This document shows, one piece after another, positions 11,301-23,700 of a stretch of DNA of 64,000 nt. The notes under the pieces are model-generated. The model saw only the letters and a program-made list of their open reading frames with translations. It searched no databases and was not told the DNA's origin. Both the position numbers and the translations under genes were made by a program. Numbering within the stretch: the stretch's first letter is position 1; each line of letters opens with the position of its first letter. Source of the stretch: Hermatobates lingyangjiaoensis (lineage: Eukaryota > Arthropoda > Insecta > Hemiptera > Hermatobatidae); assembly GCA_026182355.1 (NCBI GenBank), contig JAPFBL010000380.1:62001-126000 (forward strand). The letters are read 5' to 3'.

Positions 11301-14300
11301 TAATAAGTATTTATACAAGTTAAAGGGGATGGCCATATAAATAAGGGTAAGATGGACAGGATAAGTTAAGGACGACTAAAAAGAAATAAGTAGGGAGGAT
11401 GCTGTGCCAACGAAGGGGCTACAACATACGGGTAGAGCCTATGGTAAACAATGGGATCTCACGATAAGAGTTGTCTGTAGTAATAAGTATTTATGGGAAG
11501 TAAAAAGGTTCTCTAATATAAGTTATGGGTGGTAGCTGCTGCAATAAGTGTCACATATATAAGTATTTATGGTATATAATGGTATTGGTTGATAGCAAGG
11601 ACATGAATTATGGTAGGTGAGTTAAGGATAGCGACAATAAGATTACATGATATATAAGTATTTATTTGAGTTAAGGGTTATGTTAAGATAAGAAGATGGA
11701 TGGTTGTATATACTAATAAGATCGTTATAGTTATATAAATACTTATTGGGGGGTAAGGTCTTGCTGGGGCGCACACTTTAATGTCCCTTTTTTTTTTCTG
11801 AATGTCCACATAGGGTTCAAGTGGGTCACTGAAGGTCCAAGTGGACTACAGGGGGTTCAAGTGGACCACAGGGGGTTCAAGTAGGCCACTAGGGGTCCAA
11901 GTAGACCACATAGGGTTCAAGTGGGTCTCTGAGGGTCCAAGTGGACCGCATAGGGTTCAAGTTGGCCACTGAAGGTCCAAGTGGACCACATAGGGCTCAA
12001 GTGGGCCACTGAGGGTCCAAGTGGACTACTGGGTGTCCGAGTAGACCACATAGGGTTCAAGTGGACCTCAGGAGTTTCGAGTAGGCCACTGGGGGTCCAA
12101 GTGGATCACTTGAGAACCACTGATGTAGACTATGTAACGTGCCCTTCATTGTCGGAATTAAGTTGTATAAATGTCCTACATTTAAGAGTTAAAATTGGTT
12201 TTTTTCCCCCGATTCCTTTATTTTACAAGTATCACATTCCCAACTCTCCTGACTGCTACTAATCTGTGTTATCTGTTTAATATTCCAGGTGGTTCTGTCA
12301 GCCTAGAAAGAGACTTCGTTGCTTCCCTTTTGGCTCATTCATTCTTTTCATCCTTCCCCAAGAGAACTTCCAAGACTCATCCTACTCTACAGGATTTTAA
12401 CTTTGACCAGTTTTTCAAATATTTAGATATGTAAGATACTTTCTTTTATAATCATCATATGATAGTCAATCAATGATCAAACCACAATAAGAAATGGGAA
12501 AACAAGACTTAAAGATCTTTCAACCGTAACAAGCGGTCTTCGTCAGAGTTAAAAACCCAACTGAAACACTGAAAGTGTTTCACTCTGACGAAGACCGCTT
12601 GTTACGGTTGAAAGATCTTAGTCTTGTTTTCCCATTTCTTATTGTGGTTTGATATATATATATATATATCTCAATGATCAAACCACAATAAGAAATGAGA
12701 AAACAAGACTTAAGATCTTTCAACCGTAACAAGCGGTCTTTGTCAGAGTCAAAAACCCAACTGAAACACTGAAAGTGTTTCACTCTGACGAAGACCGCTT
12801 GTTACGGTTGAAATATATATATATATATTTTAACACATAGAAAAGAACACAGAAAGACACTACAGAACTCACTTCGATATTTCGACATCCGTCGTCATCG
12901 GGAAGAAGTGCGAAGTATTCGCGTTGAGAAGCAAACTGCTACTGGCCTCCAGAGTAACTCGTGGAACCACCGCAATGCTGCCCCCCAGCGGAGGAGAGGA
13001 AAAATAGAAATCCCTCCAATATTTATTTAGAAAACAAGATAAAAAATATATAAAAAATACGAACTAATAATAATAAAAAATAAATAATAATAATAAAATA
13101 TAAAATAATTAACGGTACAGGTTAAGACCAGGAGGAGAACGAGCCCCAAGGAGGCATATGAATGCCTCTTCGGAAGCTCTAAGGGTGACATGGGAATTAG
13201 ATTCGGGGATTTGTTTGAGGATTTGTACCCTGAAACAATCATTGAAAGGGAGGTCATTGGAATTAGCATGGAAAGAATATATATATATATATATAATATA
13301 TAATTATATATATATATATATATAAATATATATATATATATCAATGATCAAACCACAATAAGAAATGGGAAAACAAGTCTTAAAGATCTTTCAACCGTAA
13401 CAAGCGGTCTTCGTCAGAGTCAAAAACCCAACTGAAACACTGAAAGTGTTTCACTGTGACGAAGACTGCTTGTTACGGTTGAAAGATCTTAGTCTTGTTT
13501 TCCCATTTTTAATTGTGGTTTAATCATTGATTGTTATTTCACGTGTTTATGTGAAATCTTTTTATAATACTCAATACATTGGTTGGGAAAATATAAAAAA
13601 AATGCGGTTGGGAGAATCAGGATGTTAGAGTGGTTTTTTTAAAAAATTTTTAATAAAAGGTGTATTATGCTTACTTTAAATCTATATTTTTGATCAGTAT
13701 TTTTATTTAGGATTCTAGTATCAAATATTTTTTTCCTATTTATTTCATCTCTAGTAAATTATTTGTCTGTTCATTATATTTTATTGTGATCCTTCTTACA
13801 TTTATTTTAAATGTAATCAAGCAAAAGTTTTACATTTTTTTTTTACTGATTGTTCAAAATGTTTCTGATTTTTAGAAGTATGCAGAAGTGCAAGCTGGAG
13901 AGTTTGATGCATTATTTTTGTGTCATCGAGAAGAATTGCCCTTCTGAGAAAATAGTCGTTAAGCGTCAGGTACTTTAAAGTTTAATCATGGATTTAGTTA
14001 CTTTATTCAAAAATGTGAGACCTGTGGCCTTTCGAGATACTCACAACTTGTTCACTTTAATGAAACCATTTTTAATTATTTCATTAATTATTGAATAATT
14101 ATAATATTATTTTATATACAATAATTCACTTGATAAACGGAAAGACGATCTAAACTGGACACAATAACAGTTCAAAATTGAAGATAGGTAGCACACAAAG
14201 TAAAGAAACACACTTACAAACTCAAATTTTCGGGCAATCCGTCTTCAGGAGAAAAGAGAAAGGGAGACCAAGCACGTTGTGGACGTAACAGCTAGTAACT

Positions 14301-16354
14301 TACTAGCCGTTGCGTCTACAACGTGCTTGGTCTCCCTATCTCTTTTCTCCTGAAGACGTATTGCCTGAAAATTTGAGTTTGTAAGTGTGTTTCTTTACTT
14401 TGTGTGCTACCTATCTTCAATTTTGAACGTTGATTTTATACAATAATAATTATTTAATGATTTAATCAATTCATTATTTTTAATGAAACTAATTTTCACC
14501 AAAGCGGTCGTAATTATTTTTTAATTATAATATCATTATATACTACAATTACTATAATAATTATTTAATTATTTGTTTTTAATGAAAGTAATTTTCATCA
14601 AAATGGTCATTAGTCATCTAGAGGTTTCAACCAAATTAAAAAGAATTAGATCTTGTTTTAAAGAAAAAATATAAGGGTCTACAGTAAAAAGAAAAAAATA
14701 TATAAAACACTTTATGGTAGACGGTTGTCTTATGAGACCATTTAAAAAGAAACCAGCATAAAGTCAGATGATAAAAAAAAGTTCCGAATATTTTCGAGGT
14801 AACTTTCAGTCCTTTGATTTTTCTTTTCATTTTATCCATTGATTTTAAGGTAATTTCTATGAATGGAAAATCACATTTTGTTAATTGTAATATTTCATTA
14901 TATATATATAACTTTCTGTAATAGACCGCCTGTTTTTAAATATTTATAGGTAAAATAATTATAACAAAAATCTGGAGAGGTCTAAACTCATCTTAATATA
15001 AGTAAACAAGTATCAAACAGGTTTTTTTGTTTCTTCAATAGCTTTCACATTCAATCAAAAGTCAAAATGTTTATATCTTATTGAAAGAAATACCTTTTTT
15101 GTTGTTAAAAATGTTAAATTTTTTTTCATTTATTAATATCTTTCTCTGACTAGATTATTAAATCATGAATGTGTACTTTATTTCGGTATCTTAAAGTCCT
15201 ATCCAATATAGTGGTATCTGAAATCATTGCATCTTATTCTCTAAATCTCATAGTAATTGATTATTTTCATTATTTAAAAATTTCATTAAGTATGCAAAGA
15301 AATGAAATGGAAAAATCAAATGGCTTAATATGTTCTACTGAAACTTTTATTTATTTTATTTTAAACAATGGCCTCAACTCATCCTCCTCATGAGTCATTT
15401 TTTAGGTCATTTAGTCATATTTTTAGGTCATTTTGATCTGTTAAACGGTATGGCTTGCTGTGTGAACCTCATAAGCTTCCAAATTGAAAAATAAATCAAA
15501 ATTTTTACATTTTCTTTTAAAAAATATATATATATATTTCCAATTGTTTTAAAAATCTGAGAATTTATTCGGTATTTTCTTTTGTCGTTTACATGACAAT
15601 GCAAAAATTTCATGACTCTAGTCTTTCTAGTTTAGGAAAATAAAATAGCTTGTTGTTTAATAGCACATTTTGGCAAAAAAAAAAAGTGACTTTCCCCTCA
15701 TGCATACTTATTCCCAAAAATTTGGCACATCTACACCAATGAGACCCATTTTTGAGTAAAATATTAATTTGATCTATCAAAGATTTTGGACTGTAGCATA
15801 TGATGGCAAACCTTTTAAATTCCGCCAGTCAAAATTTTGAAAAGTCCAGACACAACGCAAAAGTAAAGAATAAAAAGAAAATATAAATATTTATAATTTT
15901 TGTAAGTTATTATTTGTTTAAATGCCATTTAAAATACAAAAATCAAAATTTAACATTTTAGCATTTAGCAAGTTTTCAAAATTTTGAATTTCATATTAAT
16001 ATCATTATATTGAATACATGCATATTGGTAATACCACTGAGGTTAGTATGATGTATATTAGAAATAGGTAAAACCGTCATACCTCGTAAGATGATCCTGG
16101 AGTTGGAGCGCTTTCGGACGTTGTCCATCTTCGATCGCAACAAACCTTCTCAATTAGGTTTGTTGCGATCGAAGATGGACAACGTCCGAAAGTGCTCCAA
16201 CTCCAGGATCATCTTACGAGGTATGACGGTTTTACCTATTTCTAATATAAATCATTATATTGAAAAGTTAATTTATTTTTTTTAATATCATTTAAAATAC
16301 AAGAACCAAAACTACGAAACCAGCATTTAGCATATTTTCAGAATTTAGCATTCT

Positions 16355-16389
<35 letters not shown>

Positions 16390-17441
16390 CAATATTAAAA
16401 CAATATGTTTATATTTTTTTAATATGTATATTTGTAAGACAATATTATTGTATTTGTATGTACACGTCTGGTTTCAGAAATAAAGTAGTGATTTCTTTTT
16501 ATTAATTTGTTATTTACAGAATTAATAATATTATTATTAAAAACCAATTTTGGCTGTTATGAAAGACAAATAGTGAACTTATGAAATTTTTTATCGTTGA
16601 AGATGCGTGTCAACACTGACACGCTGGTCATAGGTTCGATTTCAATTATCTACACAAATTTGCTTATACACCCACCCACACTCACAGAGACATCATCGAA
16701 AAAAACATCATAAAACTACTTTCAAAACTTCAAAACATGTAATTCCATCAAAATCTCAAAATCGAATTTTTTCACTATCACTAAATTCTCTCTTATAGTA
16801 AAGTAAAAATTTTATGGAGATATACTCGTATTGTATAAAGACTAGATGTTGTTGATAGAGTTTTAATGAATCTAAGATAGTTGATGGAGGTCATTTACCA
16901 AGGCAAGGACTAAAATTATTTTTTTAAAATTTACCTTTTATTTGGTTTGTATGCCTATGCTAAATGTGTATTTTGTTGTTTTTTTTTTTACAATAAGTAA
17001 TAACTGATTAACAGTTTTTTGTACTTTTTTTTTGTCATGAAGTTTTCAATATACAGTTAATATTCTAATACCCTTGCTTATAACAAAGTCAAACTATTAC
17101 CACCTTGTTTTGTTTTTTTTTTATTTTGCTTCTGCATGTTTTTTTCTTATTATTTTAGATGTTTATTTTTGCCCTCTTCTTGGAGAGTTCATCCAGGTGT
17201 TGCGGATATCTGTAGGTAAATATAGTCTCTTTTTTTTCCTATTGTTTATTGTAATTTATCTAGTGCAGAGGGTTAGAGATTTTATTTAATAGTTTCAAAT
17301 CTGTTCCTTATAGCAGCGTGAAAATTAAAGTTCACCATGATTGTTATTATTATCATCAAAACCTAAGTTATTGTTATGCTCTGTATTCATCTTTACAATC
17401 AAGAGTCCATTGCCCTGATTGGTCACCTTTCCTAGTATTAA

Positions 17442-17475
<34 letters not shown>

Positions 17476-17718
17476 AAATAAATTCAAAACGAAGGAAACA
17501 CACAGAAAGACACAGACATAACTCACATCGAAGTCGCAGCCCTATCTTCCTGCGGGACTCTTCGATCTTCGCTCTTCACACCTCCTGATGACGACGATAG
17601 TCGAAATATCGATGTGAGTTATGTCTGTGTCTTTCTGTGTGTTTCCTTCGTTTTGAATTTATTTTATTTAAAAAAGTCCGCTGGACCGTTTCTTTTAATT
17701 GGTATATATATATATATA

Positions 17719-17749
<31 letters not shown>

Positions 17750-20700
17750 GATGTAATTTTTTGAGGGTTGAGGTCTAATGATTTTAAACTATGTAGTCCT
17801 TTTGCCGACGTTTCGACGTATATTTATGTCATCTTCAGGGCTACAACATGATTGTTTTACAATTACCACTACTATTACTACTATTTGGTTATTTATTACA
17901 TTTTAATATGTACAGTAACAAAGAGGAATTTATTGATAAATCAGTTATTTCTACTATGGATTTTTTTTTTATATTCACATAACGATATTGTAATAATTAT
18001 TATATTGCTTTTACAATTATTTCATAAGTATAGAGATCACTATTTGATTACCTTGGAAATCTGTTTACGTTGCATCATACCTTAATTTTAATTCAAACCT
18101 TAAACCTTAATTTAATTCATACCTTAATACCTTAATAAAATACCTTAATTCATTGGAAATCTGTTTACGTTGCATCATACCTTAATTTAATTCAAACCTT
18201 CATTTAAACCTTAAACCTTAATTTAATTTATACCTTATTAAAATACCTTAATTCAATCATTTATTTTGGTGTACCTCACAAGTGAAACATATAGTATCCT
18301 TGGTATTATCACAGCAATAATAACACTTTTGTGTTATGTACGAAATGTTTCTGTACGAAAAAGTCTTTTACAGAAAAACATGACTTTTGTTCCCATGGCC
18401 TGTCGATCTCATTCATGACTGTCTGAAACATTACATGGCCAGTGGATCTGTTACATGTAATGCTGTTTATCTTGACCACCTTCTACATTCAACAATTAAG
18501 CCAAAGTTTTCGTTTGGAGACTTCAAAATATTCCTACATAGTTTGATAAATGTCAGAAACATTCAAACAAAAAATATAATCGAGAAATTTACTTAAAATT
18601 AATATCCGTTTTGTAGTAAAGATCAATAATGTCCATTCTATATACTACAATATTACCCGCAGATAATACCATTCGTAAACACAAGAAAATATACATCTTA
18701 TATTAAGTTTTATTCAAGGGTGCAACAACATATAGATTGATTAGAGTATTTTGATAGACAAATCCATCATACCATGGAAAGCATAGAAATTATAAGTTTG
18801 ATTGGCATAAAATATTATACTTCTTATATCTCATATTAGGACATTTAATCATTTCAAATTATTTCATTAAAACCTCTAAACATCAATTTTTATTTCAGTC
18901 TGTTCAGTTAAAAAATTTCTAGGTCAGTGTAAACAAATCTGACAGGTAGCAGGTGATCCATTAGTCCGGAAGGGATATTCAGTTATAGTTTTATTGCGCT
19001 TTGCGGTAATTGAAAGTTCACGAATTTTTTTTTTATAAAATGCCAATTATTATTATTATTAAAAAGTGCTAATTCTTATTATTAGCCACCTGTCATCTGT
19101 TTTTTAATAATAAAAGGATGAACTCCAGTCCAAGCTGGAGTCGGAGTCGGCTGTTAAAAAATAGAGGAATCGGAGTCGGAGTCGGCCCTAATAGGTCCGA
19201 GTCGGAGTCGGCCCTAATAGGTCCGAGTCGGAGTCGGCCCTAATGGTCCGAGTCGGAGTCGGCCCTAATAGGTCCGAGTCGGAGTCGGCCCTAATAGGTC
19301 CGAGTCGGAGTCGGCCCTAATAGGTCCGACTGCACAGCCGTGTCTAGAACAGTACTAAAAGGTGGAAGCCTATAAGCATGGGCATTATAGGCTTCAAAAA
19401 CAAAAATAAAACAAATAATTTATAATTCAAACTGGGTTTTGGGTCCAAAGAATGAACTGCTGGATTATAAGCCGACGTGTCGCTAAAAATCATTTGGCAT
19501 TCTCAATGCTAAAAAAAATTATTTAAAACATGTTTTCAATAAATTGTTTGACATATTCAAGGCTAACAACAATTTATCGAAAACATGTTTTGAATAATTT
19601 TTTTAGCCTTGAAAATACCAAAAAAAATTTTGTCGAAACGTCGGCTTATAATCCAGTAGTTTATTCTTTGGACTAAATCTCAAAAACCTGGTTTGATTTG
19701 TAAGAATAAATGGTCGAAAAGCTATATAAATAGTAACTATTTATAGATAGCTTTATAAATGAATGATCAAACCACAATAAGAAAATGGGAAAACAAGACT
19801 AAGATCTTTCAACCGTAACAAGCGGTCTTCGTCAGAGTCAAAAACCCAACTGAAAACACTAGATGCAGAGAACATCTGGTGAGGGGTTGAGAAGAGTGGT
19901 ATTTTAAAAGGGTGAAAGCGCAGGAAAGGACTAATGTCCAGAAAGGGATGTTTGTGGAAACAAAAGAGTACAGTAAGAAAGAGTAAAAAACTATCAGCTA
20001 GCTGTCAACCCTCTTAGAATAGGCTATTGCCCTCGTAACGAAAGTATCAAGTCATGACTGACGAAGACCGCTTGTTACGGTTGAAAGATCTTAGTCTTGT
20101 TTTTCCATTTTCTTATTGTGGTTTGATCATTGATTGTTATTTCACGTGTTTATGTGAAATCTTTTTAACTTTATAATTATATTATAATAAAAGGTTTGGT
20201 GACGTTTCGTGATTGCCGGCCGCAGGTGCTGACCAGCAATGAGTGGCTTACCCTGGATGACTGGACATCCTGCAGACTCCCTCTATGTCCGATCTATATC
20301 AAGAGACAAGGCTCGCTCTACGACTCTCCTTCTAACTACCTCAGGCTGTGTCCCGTCACCGCCAGACTAGGCGATGGAGTCCTCCTCAATGGCAGCTCGA
20401 TGGTACGGTACAATATTAATAACCCAGTATCAAAATAATAGTATTATCAGTGACATAGCAAAGAGTAGGGGGGAGGAAATGGTCTGCCCCGGGTGACACA
20501 AGCCAAGGGGTGGCATTTTAAGGATGCAAAAATAGAAAAAAATTAAAATTATAGAAAGTTAACAAAAAAAAACTGAAATTTTGTACCAGAATGAGTTTTT
20601 AAGGTCATAATTGTTTTTATGTTTTATGTGTGTAATACTGTTTTTAAACGGATTTTTCAACTATAATATTTGGAAATAAAAAATAAATATTTTAACATTT

Positions 20701-23700
20701 TCAAAACTATTTCTTTAAACTGGTTGAAAGTTTATTATATTTGTTTTGCTTAGCAAATAACGAATATTATTCTTTATTAATTCGTGAGTTAGAGGAAAAC
20801 CTACTAACGAAAACTACATACTATTCTTAATTATTTAATGAATCTGTTATATATATATACATATATATATATTTGTAAAAGTTGGAAGCAGTCCTTCATT
20901 TAAACATATATTGTTAAATAATGCCCCATATTTGGCTTGTATCTGTTTTTTACACAATTTCTCCAGTTTCCGGAATTCCTTCCTCGTCTCTTCATTAAAA
21001 CTATAAAGCTTATCACCAATATTGCTAGTCGACATGTTTCGAATGTACCAGATTCATCATCAGGACAATAATGAGAATAATAGTAGGTAGGTATTGTCCT
21101 GATGATGAATGTGGTACATTCGAAACATGTCGACTAGCAATATTGGTGATAAGCTTTATAGTTTTAATGAAGGGACGAGGAAGGAATTCCGGAAACTGGA
21201 GAAATTGTGTAAGAAACAGATACAAGCCAAATATGGGGCGTTATTTAACAATATATATATATACACTTTAACACATAGAAAAGAACACAGAAAGACACTT
21301 CAGAACTCACTTCGATATTTCGACATCCGTCGTCATCGGGAAGAAGTGCGAAGTACTCGCGTTGAGAAGCAAACTGCTACTATATATATATATAATAGTT
21401 TATTGTACAAAAAGAATCATAGATACATTAAAAGCAGAGACTTACAGTCTCTAATTTTTGTTTGAACCGTCTTCAGAAGATAAGAGAGGGAACCCAAGCA
21501 CACTGGTTTGAAGACGGTTGGAGATACCAAAAGGAAATTATATTTGAGTTAGGCAAAATTTAGGACTCATAATGTTGAATCACCGATCAAACAAAAAGAA
21601 CCTTAAAGGTTTGACGTTTTTAACCCGCTAGGGGATCGGTTTTTAAGAATAAAAAAAAAAACTGCAGACTGATTTCATTATGATTTATATCTGAATGTTT
21701 TGAATGCCTCTGTTTGGGATCAAGATAGTATAATTTAAAATTAAATTTTGGTTGGTTTGTAGGAATGTGAACAGCTGATGATGTGTCCTGAAATGCTGGT
21801 GTCTCTTCTGTTCGTCGAAGCTCTAGAAGACAACGAAGCACTTGTTGTTGATGGTGTAATGCAAGTTTCTAAATTTGACCAAACAAGTCCTTGTTTCTCT
21901 TTAATTAAGGAGCCTATTGCAGTGAGTTGTATTGGTTTTGATTGGTTTAGCTGTCTTTTGCTTTTGATTTTTTTAATACGAGTCTTTTTCTTTTTATAGA
22001 TCAGCCTGTGCTGTGTGGATGCTGAAGACTATAGAATATGTGAACAATACCAGGATGACAGTATTTTACGGGAGCTTAATAAAGCTGTGACTGGCTTTAG
22101 ACAAGGTCGCCCGTTTAGTCGAGTCTCCATCATGACAAGGAGGCTATCACCTATAGGGGAATCTTTCAACTCAACTCCTGAAAAGAACCCAATACCCCAA
22201 CCGGTAACAAACAATAACTTTCTCTCTTCTGAAATATAGAGTGCAGAAATTCTTAGATAACACAGGATCTACTTATCAATTCATTTTGTAACATCAAATA
22301 AAATCATTCTTACATTTGGTTTGGTGACATGCGGAGTCCAAAAAATTGACCCGTCATCGTTTATCAAACAGCCACAGCAGTTTATTAAAAAAGTAATTTA
22401 TTCAATAATTGTGCCATTTTTAATTAAAATACAAATATTTTTTTTCCATTTCTGATTACCTAAAGCTCATGTTGAGGTTCCTATCCCCAGTTCAATGATT
22501 TTGGTTGGTATTTTATTAAAGTTAGGTGGCTATAGTTTGATTCGTATTGTATTTTTAATAAAGGGGTTTTCTTTATATTATAATGACTAGCAAATGTACC
22601 CGTCTTTGACGGAATCAAAAATTCTATTATACTTGGTATTCCAACATATCAATTATAGTATTATACTAATACTATAATTAGAAATTATAGAATAGTAGAA
22701 AACACCATTATTAGTACAGTGTTAAACAAATGCCTCTGTATACACTACATTAGCTGTCTGTCCTTCAGGTTCATGGAAGAACAATCAGTTGGAACCTCTG
22801 ACTCTTGAGCAAGTAAACTACAGTTGACCATGTGAGAAAAACTTGGTTCGCTAACTTGAATTCCTGCGTTAGATAAAGTCTCCCTTTGCGACTTAGTTAA
22901 CGTCATTGCGAAATAGACTCTGAGGGACTTGCAATCATTTGAATGGAAACAGACAGTGGTTCGGAAAGACTCCCCAATACCACATCCAGTCATTATGTCC
23001 GCCTCTATGGCATATCTGTGTAGAGCACGAACTCAGAGTCGTGTCCCGTTGCACAGTTTTGGGTCACTCATGTTTCGTAACATGAAATTTGTTACTGCTA
23101 TAAATTGCAGCATGATTGGTGCTCCTACTTTAAGTTTTTACTCATGAGCAGGCAGTCCAGGAAAAATAAATTCAGAGTCAAGAAATTCAATTAGATAATG
23201 AACTGCTTCTTCATCACTAATCCAATCTCTTTACTGACTTGTAAGTTCTTTCCTCGGCTTCATATAGCGTAAGAACTTGTTTGTTGATTTCTCATGCCTG
23301 TTCATATTAAGAGTTGAGAATTGCTCGTTTACAAAACATTTATTCTCAATAGATAGTACATCCTTAACTCTGTGAAACACCATTTCAAATGATGTCAAAT
23401 ACGCAATATATTCATGTGCTCAATTGAAATTAAAATCAACTAACAATACCTACTTGCCACACCTGTGTATTTTCAAAACAAACTTGTCTGTGAAGTTAGG
23501 AAAATACAGCTAAAAGCCCCATAACTTCGCTTCTGTACTGAATTAATAATCTATTTAGAGCCCATATTTTAAGTTAGGCACACACAAATCCAGTGTCAAT
23601 GTTTCAGCTCGCTATGTCTTATGGTGGCTGAGTTTACTTGTGACAAACATTTTTGCGTTAAACGTCCATAACTTCACTTCTACGTTGAATTTCCAATCAA

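Larger units (their letters stand above)
10200..12122. mobile_element. hAT-type element carrying two minisatellites (1.9 kb)
   Basis: Starts CAGGGGTTCTCAA and ends TTGAGAACCACTG as terminal inverted repeats. The 8-bp target duplications are ATGTAGAT (10192-10199) and ATGTAGAC (12123-12130). The interior has one tandem array after the left end (10236-10725) and another before the right end (11805-12115), with about 1 kb between. No transposase ORF remains. It sits in intron 2 of the PARG-like gene and ends about 166 bp before exon 3. Confidence 0.8.

Noticed and set aside
16091..16285. [19 protein letters not shown]... over the palindrome
   Set aside because: The frame is made by the inverted arms of family B and differs between copies.
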